The notes beneath the pieces are model-generated. The model was not told the DNA's origin, made no database searches, and saw nothing but the letters and a program-made list of their open reading frames with translations. Positions 1 through 5,167 of a stretch of 10,374 nt of DNA are shown one piece after another; within the stretch, counting starts at the first letter, position 1; each line of letters starts with the position of its first letter. The translations under genes and the position numbers were made by a program. The DNA is from DATDCV01 sp036524155 (GTDB taxonomy: Bacteria > Verrucomicrobiota > Verrucomicrobiia > Limisphaerales > UBA8199): positions 1-10,374 of the forward strand of contig DATDCV010000505.1 in assembly GCA_036524155.1 (NCBI GenBank), written 5' to 3'.

Positions 1-1
1 C

Positions 2-253
2 GGTGAGAAGCTCATTGGAGTGGCGGCATTCATGAGCGCGATCCTCGCTGCCTTCTGCCCTGTCGATCCGACGCCGGAAGTGCGCCAGCAGTTGAGCGGA
101 TATGAGGTTGTCACCGATGTCGAAAGCGGGATCAGCATGAATTACCGCAGTTGGGGGCTGGCTCAGACTGACCGCAGCTACCATGTCATCGAATGCGCCT
201 ACGGTTACCAGAAGGGCGTTGAGGCGGGCCTGAAAAGGATTTGCGAGCCGTAA
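2..253 (+). CDS. Probable phage major capsid protein, C-terminal end (partial)
   Basis: The frame is open from the window edge, so this is the 3' end of a gene that begins upstream; the GTG at 20 is not needed as a start. The visible 83 residues end in a block SGISMNYRSW, then YHVIECAYGYQKG, then EAGLKRIC. The pattern is an 'AF..AL' helix, 'VV.D..SGIS', a strand with aromatic residues, and 'YG' followed by an acidic helix. From memory it resembles the C-terminus of P22-coat-like phage major capsid proteins. That is inference from pattern only, with no alignment made. The neighbouring tape-measure-like gene on the same strand fits a virion gene cluster. No downstream gene overlaps it; the next well-supported start is at 673. 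If not a capsid protein, it is an unassigned element protein. Confidence 0.45.
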   Translation, partial: GEKLIGVAAFMSAILAAFCPVDPTPEVRQQLSGYEVVTDVESGISMNYRSWGLAQTDRSYHVIECAYGYQKGVEAGLKRICEP

Positions 254-672
254 TTTTGCCTGCCGGTTAAGCCATATGCGTTGCAGACACTATCTCTCGG
301 ATTCGCTGCCGAGCATCGGGATGATCGTCCTCCCGGTTGTATTTGGATGGTGGTCTGCGTTTCTGTGTTGCTGTGCCGGGGCCGTCCGGGTTTATGAGCG
401 CCTGCGACGGTCCCGGCCTTGGCGTGCCTCTCCTGGGCGGGCCTGTGGCGTTGTGGAGGGTGTTAAGACCCCGTTTCCGTGCGGCGGGCCTGCCTGCGGG
501 CCTGCTGTGCGCGAGTCCGGCCACTGTGGCGCGTGGGAAGGAATCTCTTGGCGAGGTCGAAAGCGAGCCGCTGCGTCGTCGTTCCGACCCTCGTGCGCGT
601 GCAGGGTTTTTTTCATTGTCCCATGACCCCGGCAACCCCTATCGCCCTGGCATCCGCTGAGCGTAAAGTCCC
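254..672. other. 419-bp G+C-rich stretch without a convincing gene
   Basis: This stretch between the capsid-like end and the small basic gene has overlapping open frames on both strands (plus 276-626, plus 394-660, plus 479-676, minus 635-267). None has a recognisable domain. The plus strand is rich in repeated G/C words such as GGCGGGCCTG and GCGGGCCTG around 485-510. A run of seven T lies at 607-613. Only a 4-bp stem (CCCT/AGGG) precedes it, so I do not call a terminator. The best coding candidate is listed separately at 394-660. The region may instead be a remnant of deleted head or tail genes, or carry an RNA function. Confidence 0.5.
394..660 (+). CDS. Possible small protein of 88 residues, unassigned
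   Basis: This is the best of several overlapping frames in a stretch without a clear gene. The frame opens further upstream (TTG at 337), but the ATG at 394 sits in the context GGTTTATG, the same octamer that surrounds the start at 2552. The product is rich in G, P, R and A, with a G/P/L-rich first half and a basic, Arg-rich second half ending in a D-P-G-N-P-Y-R-P-G-I-R tail. No transmembrane segment, signal peptide or known motif is evident. The TGA is 12 bp before the next gene, compatible with co-transcription. High G+C makes chance open frames common here, so this may not be a gene. Confidence 0.22.
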   Translation: MSACDGPGLGVPLLGGPVALWRVLRPRFRAAGLPAGLLCASPATVARGKESLGEVESEPLRRRSDPRARAGFFSLSHDPGNPYRPGIR

Positions 673-918
673 ATGATTCGCAGGGAAACTCTCAAGTATT
701 GGTCGGACCCGCAATACCGCCGCCGCACCCTGGCGAAGAACAGGATTTGGGAACACAAGTCCCGCCGTCCGCGCAACCGATGGCTGACTCTCACCCCGAA
801 ACAAAAGTTGCGGCAACGGGCTTATCAACGCCGCTGGTATCTCCGCAATAGAGTGAAGATTTTGGCGCGGGCCGCTCGCCTCTATCGGCAACATCACCCT
901 AAACGCAAACAATCCTAA
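673..918 (+). CDS. Small very basic protein with Tyr/Arg-rich repeats, unassigned
   Basis: This 81-residue protein is strongly basic throughout. It contains a degenerate repeat of the type 'Y-x-RR-W-Y-L-R-N-R-x-K-I' followed by 'RA-x-LYRQHHPKRK'. Phage and element proteins often carry similar 'KYY..NREKI' helices, alone or in front of an HNH nuclease domain; no HNH motif is present here. A nucleic-acid-binding role is plausible from charge alone but unproven. It starts at ATG 673, 12 bp after the TGA of the doubtful 88-aa frame. Its TAA stop (916-918) forms the first bases of a 12-bp palindrome that precedes the next gene. It is probably co-transcribed with the tape-measure-like gene 12 bp downstream. 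Confidence 0.6.
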   Translation: MIRRETLKYWSDPQYRRRTLAKNRIWEHKSRRPRNRWLTLTPKQKLRQRAYQRRWYLRNRVKILARAARLYRQHHPKRKQS

Positions 919-927
919 ACCTGTTTA
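916..927 (+). promoter_or_regulatory. Palindrome TAAAC-CT-GTTTA 3 nt before the tape-measure start
   Basis: This is a perfect 5+5 bp inverted repeat with a 2-bp centre, overlapping the stop codon of the basic protein and lying 3 nt before ATG 931. A second site with the same arms, spacer length and 3-nt distance lies before the ATG at 3402. No Shine-Dalgarno sequence is visible before 931, so this palindrome occupies the ribosome-binding position. It may be an operator, an RNA-level control site, or chance. Confidence 0.4.
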
Positions 928-930
928 AGA

Positions 931-2547
931 ATGAGCACATCACAAGAAGAACTTGTAGTCCGCATGGGCCTGGACGTGCGCGAGTTTGAAAAGCGACTGC
1001 GTGAGGCAGGCCGAATTGCCGACGCGGAAATGAAACGCCTGAATAGCCGCATGGACCAAAGCACCCCGCAATCATGGGCATCGCTCGGCGGGCTCTCGCA
1101 GAAGTCGCAACAGTTGCTTAAGGGCTCGGGCGGCGGCTTGCTTGGTCCGCTCGCGGAGAAACTTGGTCCGCTCGCTGCTCGGTTCACCGGCGTAGGCGCA
1201 GCCGCATCGCTCGCGGTTGCTCCCATCAAAGCCTTGTGGAACTCCATGAAGGAAGTTTGGCTGTTGGCGAAAGAGGGGCAGGACCTGGGCGTCAGTTCAA
1301 TGTTCATGCTCAACCTTGGCAAAGCTGCAAAGGCAGCGGGCGAGGACATCGCGGACGCAACAGGCAAGCTTCAGAGGTTTAGCGCCGTGATCGGGCAGGC
1401 GCAATCCGGTGAGAAGGGCGCGGTTGAAGCCCTGCAAAAGCTCGGGCTCTCCCCCTGGGGCAAGACGATGGAAACCATCATCGGCGAAGCCGCACAGGCG
1501 TTTGAGAAAATCGCAGACCCGGCCAAGCGTGCCCAGATGGCCGTTGAATTGTTCGGGCGCGGCGGGCAGTCCACCGTGGAGGTTCTCGAAAAGCTCGCAC
1601 AGGCGCAGGCCAAAGCTCAGCATGGCATGGTAGAGCAACGCGACTTGGACACCCTTGCGGCGGGTTGGGACAAGGTGCGCGGCATGATCGGGGGCGCTAC
1701 GTCCGCGCTCGGCAACTATGCGAAAGTGTGGGCGGCAACCATGCTGCGTTGGTCCGGGTTCGTGAAGAATGCCCCGGAGCGAACGCCCCCGGCAATCGAA
1801 GCGCCCGGCCCGAACCTCGAAGCGCAGGCCAAGGCCGAGAAGGAACTGGCGAAGGCCCGCGAGGAATACGAAGAAGCCGCTCGCAGCACCGGCCAACTGG
1901 CCGTGCAGGAAGTCCGGCTTCGCATTCACGCTCTCGACATCGCTAAGAAGATCAACGCCATCGAGGGCGAGACGGTCGAAAAATTCGCGCTCGGCAAAAA
2001 GCTCATCGAAGAGCAACGCAAGATCAAAGACCTTCAGAAGACACAGGCCGATGAAGCGGCTCGTCTGGAAGCAAAGAAGGCAGATTATGCCAAGCAATAC
2101 CTGAACCTGATTCAGCAACAATCGGCGGCTCAGCGGACGATGGCGCAGGCCACGTCAGATCGATCCGGCTGGTCCGTTGACGAAATTCTCCAAAGCGACC
2201 CGCGCAAGCTGCTTTACGCTGCCCGTCATTTCCTGGGGCGTAACCTCTCCGGGGCCGAAGTCAATAGCATGCTCAAAAACTATCGTGAGGCATGGCAAGG
2301 GGCCGCAATGGCGCATGACATGGGGCTGAGCGCGAAGGCGCTTCGCCTGCTGATGCCCGGCATGGAGGGCAAGGCAACGAACATGGAGCTTTTCGCTCGC
2401 GGCAACTTGGCAGCGTTGACGGGCGCGGAGCGTAATCCGATGGCTCATCTCATCGAGCAGCAAGCGCAGATTGCTGCGCAGGTCGCCGACTTCGTAGTCA
2501 GGGCAAAGCGGGATGGGTTACTTCTGCGGCCTATCATGGGTAAATAG
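931..2547 (+). CDS. Phage tail tape measure-like protein (538 aa)
   Basis: In tailed phages the tape measure protein fills the tail tube lumen and sets its length. Residues 8-45 (VRMGLDVREFEKRLREAGR) resemble the conserved tape-measure N-terminus. Residues 65-102 are Gly/Ala-rich and hydrophobic. The family-like core is at about 115-225: a 'LNLGKAAKAAGED' helix, GAVEALQKLGLSP (163-175), FEKIADPAKRAQMAVELFGR (191-210). A second hydrophobic stretch spans 254-275, and a charged coiled coil runs about 295-390. The last 130 residues show no known domain. At 538 residues it is short for the family, which usually exceeds 600. No tail tube, assembly chaperone, baseplate or fibre gene is nearby, which is odd. 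ATG 931 is chosen because the N-terminal motif starts right after it; only weak purines (AAGA) precede it. Confidence 0.75.
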   Translation: MSTSQEELVVRMGLDVREFEKRLREAGRIADAEMKRLNSRMDQSTPQSWASLGGLSQKSQQLLKGSGGGLLGPLAEKLGPLAARFTGVGAAASLAVAPIKALWNSMKEVWLLAKEGQDLGVSSMFMLNLGKAAKAAGEDIADATGKLQRFSAVIGQAQSGEKGAVEALQKLGLSPWGKTMETIIGEAAQAFEKIADPAKRAQMAVELFGRGGQSTVEVLEKLAQAQAKAQHGMVEQRDLDTLAAGWDKVRGMIGGATSALGNYAKVWAATMLRWSGFVKNAPERTPPAIEAPGPNLEAQAKAEKELAKAREEYEEAARSTGQLAVQEVRLRIHALDIAKKINAIEGETVEKFALGKKLIEEQRKIKDLQKTQADEAARLEAKKADYAKQYLNLIQQQSAAQRTMAQATSDRSGWSVDEILQSDPRKLLYAARHFLGRNLSGAEVNSMLKNYREAWQGAAMAHDMGLSAKALRLLMPGMEGKATNMELFARGNLAALTGAERNPMAHLIEQQAQIAAQVADFVVRAKRDGLLLRPIMGK

Positions 2548-2551
2548 GTTT

Positions 2552-2749
2552 ATGCGCGGTTGGCTCTGGCAACTGATTCAGTTTTTCAGCGTGCTTCCAT
2601 TGCTCATGCGGGACCACTGGCGCAACCGGCACCTGAAGTCCATGACTGGCGCTACGGCTCTTGTTTGGGATGCTGATGCTGGCCGATACCGACGCATTGA
2701 GCCCCCAGGGATAAAAAGAGCCCCGGCGAACCGGGGCGTGGGGGAATAG
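2552..2749 (+). CDS. Small protein with hydrophobic N-terminus, unassigned
   Basis: I chose ATG 2552, 4 bp after the TAG of the tape-measure-like gene, as a likely translationally coupled start giving 65 residues. An in-frame ATG at 2513 would overlap the upstream gene by 35 bp and add 13 residues. Residues 1-20 are hydrophobic with several Trp and Phe (RGWLWQLIQFF, VLPLLM) and could form a membrane or amphipathic helix; the rest is polar and basic. The position after the tape measure could suit a lysis or tail-associated gene, but nothing in the sequence proves a function. Its last dozen codons overlap a terminator that acts on the opposite strand, so its C-terminus is constrained by an RNA hairpin. 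Confidence 0.5.
   Translation: MRGWLWQLIQFFSVLPLLMRDHWRNRHLKSMTGATALVWDADAGRYRRIEPPGIKRAPANRGVGE
2711..2737 (-). terminator. Rho-independent terminator of the paired 67-aa genes
   Basis: Read on the minus strand, a 7-bp G/C stem GCCCCGG/CCGGGGC closes a TTCG loop (2720-2737). It is followed by TC and five T. It lies 24 bp past the stop of the second minus-strand gene and ends their transcript. On the plus strand no T run follows, so it is one-directional. It lies inside the final codons of the converging plus-strand gene. Confidence 0.8.
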
Positions 2750-2760
2750 GTTTACGGGTT

Positions 2761-2964
2761 TTATCGAGCAGCGAGCCGACGCTGATGCGCTTTCGCCGTT
2801 GCGAACTCTTCCGGCGTGATCTCTTCGAGCTTACAGTAGGTCTTCTCGGCTCGCGTGAGCATGGAAACCCGGAGCTTCGCGGCAGCGTCCTCGCAATCGT
2901 CCGCGAGGGAAAGACAGTCCTCCACGGAAAGAGTAGCGAGGGCTTTCTTGACCAGAATTTTCAT
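2761..2964 (-). CDS. Small helical protein, paralogue of the gene just upstream
   Basis: This 67-residue protein has no recognised domain. It starts 6 bp after the stop of the preceding minus-strand gene. Residues 11-33 (LSVEDCLSLADDCEDAAAKL and RVS) align without gaps to the same part of that neighbour: both have L-S-L-A, three residues, E, four residues, K-L-R, one residue, S. That is 9 identities in 17 positions. The rest is charged and probably helical, ending QRRLAAR. Composition is balanced in acidic and basic residues with no membrane segment. Tandem duplication followed by divergence is the simplest explanation. It could form a heteromer with its partner, or be a small regulator or anti-host protein; the sequence does not say which. 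Confidence 0.6.
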   Translation of the reverse strand: MKILVKKALATLSVEDCLSLADDCEDAAAKLRVSMLTRAEKTYCKLEEITPEEFATAKAHQRRLAAR

Positions 2965-2970
2965 AGGCGG

Positions 2971-3174
2971 TCAATTTCTGCCGAACGTTTGCCCGCCTGC
3001 CTCGAGACGGCTACCAAGCTCGGAGCGAACTGAACCCCGTAACTTCCCCACTGTCGCCTCTAACTCCATCGCCAAGCTCAGCAGTTGAGCGCCTGTGAGC
3101 GCGTGCATGGTTCTCTCAACTGTCTCTGCCATGCTCTCGCCATCGTCTCTGACTCTTGCCCTTTTCGATTTCAT
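2971..3174 (-). CDS. Small helical protein, first of a paralogous pair
   Basis: This 67-residue protein shares the core L-S-L-A-x3-E-x4-K-L-R-x-S (residues 33-49) with the gene that follows it 6 bp downstream. The N-terminus (MKSKRARVRDDGES) is basic and unlike the partner. A second possible start, Met15 at 3130-3132, would give a 53-residue protein beginning MAETVERTMHALTG, whose core then sits closer to the partner's position. No strong Shine-Dalgarno site precedes either start. It is probably transcribed from the promoter at 3294-3322, about 110 nt upstream, and terminated at 2711-2737. The function is unknown; placement between structural and integration genes is typical of phage accessory genes. 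Confidence 0.6.
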   Translation of the reverse strand: MKSKRARVRDDGESMAETVERTMHALTGAQLLSLAMELEATVGKLRGSVRSELGSRLEAGGQTFGRN

Positions 3175-3259
3175 AACCTAGGCTTTCTGCTGGCCCCCCG
3201 TGTGCTGCACGGTGCGCGTTGTCGTTGCTAGGCTTCGATAGCGCCGGGGCCGTTCTCAT
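3116..3259 (-). CDS. Possible 47-aa leader gene of the paired-gene transcript
   Basis: An ATG at 3257-3259 opens a frame of 47 codons ending TGA at 3116-3118. The ATG lies about 28 nt downstream of the predicted start of the minus-strand transcript, a normal leader length. Otherwise that leader would be over 110 nt. The product is polar and basic (begins MRTAPALSKPSNDN, ends RRWREHGRDS). It overlaps the first 59 bases of the next gene in another frame, or only 17 bases if that gene starts at Met15. No homologue is known to me, and a chance frame is quite possible. Confidence 0.22.
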   Translation of the reverse strand: MRTAPALSKPSNDNAHRAAHGGPAESLGYEIEKGKSQRRWREHGRDS

Positions 3260-3267
3260 CAAAGCCC

Positions 3268-3290
3268 GACCGGACTAATGTCCGATGGTC
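3268..3290. promoter_or_regulatory. Operator-like palindrome at the transcription start
   Basis: CGGAC-TAAT-GTCCG (3271-3284) is a perfect 5+5 bp inverted repeat. It is flanked by a further GACC (3268-3271) and GGTC (3287-3290), which are slightly offset. It overlaps the predicted start and first transcribed bases of the minus-strand promoter, as expected for a repressor operator. It could instead form a hairpin at the 5' end of the RNA. Confidence 0.45.
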
Positions 3291-3293
3291 CCG

Positions 3294-3322
3294 ATTCTCT
3301 CAAAATGCCCTAAAAGAGTCAA
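3294..3322 (-). promoter_or_regulatory. Sigma70-type promoter for the paired 67-aa genes
   Basis: On the minus strand a -35 TTGACT (3322-3317) and a -10 GAGAAT (3299-3294) are separated by 17 bp. Transcription would start near 3287, at the edge of the palindrome at 3268-3290. The -35 hexamer and spacing match those of the integrase promoter of the same element. Confidence 0.6.
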
Positions 3323-3354
3323 TAACTATTTTCATCACGAAAAGGAGATTTTCT

Positions 3355-3370
3355 TATATACCCGTATATA
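3355..3370. promoter_or_regulatory. A+T-rich perfect palindrome TATATAC-CC-GTATATA
   Basis: This is a perfect 7+7 bp inverted repeat with a 2-bp centre in an A+T-rich patch (about 3300-3370) that stands out from the G+C-rich surroundings. It lies 77 bp before the 115-aa gene and could combine a -10-like TATATA with an operator. No good -35 is found at the right distance on the plus strand. A shorter repeat, GAAAA-GGAGA-TTTTC, lies just upstream at 3339-3353. Confidence 0.4.
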
Positions 3371-3386
3371 CACGCTACCCTAACGC

Positions 3387-3398
3387 TAAACTGGTTTA
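3387..3398 (+). promoter_or_regulatory. Palindrome TAAAC-TG-GTTTA 3 nt before ATG 3402
   Basis: This has the same arms, spacer length and distance to an ATG as the site at 916-927. With its flanking C and G the repeat extends to 6+6 bp (3386-3399). The ATG it precedes opens only an 8-codon frame (3402-3428) that stops in frame with, and 18 bp ahead of, the 115-aa gene. It may act as an operator or leader control element. Confidence 0.4.
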
Positions 3399-3401
3399 GG
3401 G

Positions 3402-3428
3402 ATGATCCTTGCTAGCGCCTTCGCGTAG
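3402..3428 (+). CDS. Possible 8-codon leader peptide ahead of the 115-aa gene
   Basis: ATG 3402 opens M-I-L-A-S-A-F-A and stops at TAG 3426-3428. It is in the same frame as the 115-aa gene starting at 3447. It is preceded at 3 nt by the recurring palindrome, which also precedes the start at 931. It could be a regulatory upstream frame, or the palindrome may mark transcription rather than translation. Eight codons carry no statistical weight alone. Confidence 0.2.
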   Translation: MILASAFA

Positions 3429-3446
3429 TGCTTCCATTGCTGGCCT

Positions 3447-3794
3447 ATGGGCCTGCCTGATTATAAAGATATCGCGAACCTCATTAAGACCGGACTCACC
3501 ATCGAGGCACAGGAAAAGATCATGGAGCTTCGGCAAGGTGCCCTGGCGTTGCAGGAAGAAAATCTTAAACTGCGCGAGCGGATCTCCTCACTTGAAGCGG
3601 CAGCCGCGCTTGCTCGCGAATTGGTCTTTGAGGCGCCCCCCGGTATTTATTGGAGAAATAGAGAGAGTAGCCGTGAGGGGCCATTTTGCCCTGTCTGCTA
3701 CGATAAGGATCAAAAGCTCATGCGGCTTCACGATGGCAGGGATCGAGGCGTGCAGAGCAGATGGCTCTGCTTCGCTTGCGGTAACGCGTGGTGA
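3447..3794 (+). CDS. Coiled-coil and zinc-ribbon protein (115 aa)
   Basis: Residues 1-20 (MGLPDYKDIANLIKTG) and the leucine-rich heptad region at about 20-60 predict a helix and short coiled coil. Residues 79-113 form a four-cysteine zinc ribbon: C81-P-V-C84 and C108-F-A-C111, with 23 residues between the pairs. From memory, small proteins with this MGLPDYKDI start and a C-terminal zinc ribbon are common in phages and mobile elements, where their role is not established. ATG 3447 is chosen because homologues begin in this way and the coil starts right after; no Shine-Dalgarno site is visible. It faces the integrase gene, and a minus-strand terminator begins 2 bp after its stop codon. Nucleic-acid or protein binding is plausible. 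A frame at 3409-3912 in another phase is its shadow. Confidence 0.8.
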   Translation: MGLPDYKDIANLIKTGLTIEAQEKIMELRQGALALQEENLKLRERISSLEAAAALARELVFEAPPGIYWRNRESSREGPFCPVCYDKDQKLMRLHDGRDRGVQSRWLCFACGNAW

Positions 3795-3795
3795 C

Positions 3796-3821
3796 AAAAA
3801 ACCCCGGCGCAAGGCCGGGGT
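3796..3821 (-). terminator. Rho-independent terminator of the integrase gene
   Basis: Read on the minus strand, a 7-bp stem CCCCGGC/GCCGGGG with a 5-nt loop (plus an extra A-T pair) is followed by six T. It lies 19 bp past the integrase stop and 2 bp from the end of the converging 115-aa gene. No T run follows on the plus strand. Confidence 0.8.
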
Positions 3822-3839
3822 GAGAGGGGCGAGGGCGGG

Positions 3840-5156
3840 TTACTTCTTCTTGCCCTTCGGGGCGATGGCGAACCAAGCCTGCGCGTCCGGCTCGGTCACA
3901 AGCTCACGGTAATTCGAGTCAATCATCTGCGGGCTGTTTCCCGATTCAAGCGCAACCTGCGGTATGTTCTTGATCTGCGCTACCCGGTAGGAAATGCACG
4001 AGTGCCGGAGCGCGTTGCTTTTCCATTCCAGCTTGGCGTTTCTATCTGACTTCCGTAACGCTGCCTGAGCCTTCGGGGTAAGCTCGCGGAGCATCTCGTA
4101 AAGGTAAGGCACACTGAAGGGCCAAACCGGGCCGCTTGCCTTCGCGTGCTTCTTTAACCAAGCTTTCAGGTTCGCACTCATCGGAACGATACGCCGAGAC
4201 TTCCCGCGCATCTTGACCTTGCCCTTCTGAACAACGATGCAAGGGTCTCCGTTTTCCATCCGAACGTCTGACCAGTCGAGGCGCATGATCTCCGAACTGC
4301 GGAGCCCCGCGAAAGCGCCGATGGTTAGAAATGGCACGAGCTTGGCATCGGCCTTGCCGAGTAAGGCCCGAAGCTCTGCCGGGGTGTAGATGTCAATCGG
4401 CCCGTCCTCGTCGTTGTGCGTCCGGGTGATCCGGGTATGCTCATCGAAATCGCCGGGGGCGTATCGCTTCACCTTGGCCCACTCAAATAACGTCACGATG
4501 GAATTGGCGTAGTTGTCGCGTGTGCGGGCACTGACGGGTTTGGGCGGGCTGCCTGCGGTGAGGTTGTCTAGGAATAAGTCGAGTTCACTGGCCGTCACGC
4601 TGGCGATGTTGGTTGCCGCGAAAGAGCCCTTGAAGCGGGTAAGGTGAGAATCCAAGGTCTGAACATGCCGGGCGCTCTTCTTCTGGCGCTCTTTCTCCTC
4701 TAGGAACTCGTCAACCGTTTCGGATACGAGGCGCGGTGTGATCTTCTCGTGCCGCTTGGCATACTCCTGTGCGGCGAGGACTACAAGGTCACTGCCCAGG
4801 ATTTCAACCGCCTTGGCGAAGTGCGTTGCGGCCACGTCCAGGGCCACGCCCGTAGGCTGGACGATCTTGACCGCCCTGGCATACTCGTTCCGCTGCGATG
4901 CTGTCAGGAGCCCTGCCGTCGCCGTGGTCCGCCTGCCCTCTTTCAAGTCCTTTAGAACCTCATCGGCTTCAGAGCGCAGGGCGAGGTAATCGGCTGAGGT
5001 TTTGAACTGGCGCTTGCCGTCCTCATACCACGCCAGCCGATACTCAAGATACTTCTTCGGTTTCCCCTCCTTGTCGGGCTTGGTGTATTCCCGCTCGTAG
5101 ATCGTGACGGTGCATGACTCGTCTTTGACTTCCTCTGGAAACGTTGGCGTTCTCAT
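3840..5156 (-). CDS. int: Tyrosine recombinase (site-specific integrase), 438 aa
   Basis: It catalyses integration and excision of the element, presumably at the adjacent tRNA-Glu. Residues 15-75 form a probable arm-binding N-terminal domain (TVTIYEREYTKPDKEGKPKK). Residues about 135-235 are the helical core-binding domain, and about 255-425 the catalytic domain. Catalytic residues seen are Arg286 (AGLRSSEI), a Lys within 311-319, Arg384 (NALRHSCISYR) and the nucleophile Tyr416 (SNYRELV). The two usual histidines are replaced by Asn381 and Asn407. From memory, GN-x16-range forms ending in YRELVT and AWFAI.P are frequent in Verrucomicrobia and Planctomycetes integrases, so the enzyme is probably active. 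Length is normal. ATG 5156 is the only reasonable start, but it lies only about 5 nt below the predicted transcription start. Its promoter and a terminator are both visible. Confidence 0.93.
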   Translation of the reverse strand: MRTPTFPEEVKDESCTVTIYEREYTKPDKEGKPKKYLEYRLAWYEDGKRQFKTSADYLALRSEADEVLKDLKEGRRTTATAGLLTASQRNEYARAVKIVQPTGVALDVAATHFAKAVEILGSDLVVLAAQEYAKRHEKITPRLVSETVDEFLEEKERQKKSARHVQTLDSHLTRFKGSFAATNIASVTASELDLFLDNLTAGSPPKPVSARTRDNYANSIVTLFEWAKVKRYAPGDFDEHTRITRTHNDEDGPIDIYTPAELRALLGKADAKLVPFLTIGAFAGLRSSEIMRLDWSDVRMENGDPCIVVQKGKVKMRGKSRRIVPMSANLKAWLKKHAKASGPVWPFSVPYLYEMLRELTPKAQAALRKSDRNAKLEWKSNALRHSCISYRVAQIKNIPQVALESGNSPQMIDSNYRELVTEPDAQAWFAIAPKGKKK

Positions 5157-5167
5157 ATATGGTGCGG

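Noticed and set aside
595..613. Terminator at the T7 run
   Set aside because: Only a 4-bp CCCT/AGGG stem with a mirror-type, non-complementary loop precedes it; too weak to call.
1297..2121. 274-codon open frame opposite the tape-measure-like gene
   Set aside because: It is a G+C-driven shadow of the plus-strand gene, is rich in Leu/Arg/Cys without domain patterns, and lacks its own context.
2591..3441. 14-bp repeat GTGCTTCCATTGCT at 2591-2604 and 3428-3441
   Set aside because: One 14-bp match in 10 kb is close to chance, and the two sites differ in context (inside a gene, and before a start).
3409..3912. 167-codon plus frame over the zinc-ribbon gene and the integrase end
   Set aside because: It is in another phase from the clearly conserved 115-aa gene, crosses the terminator and runs into the integrase from the opposite strand.
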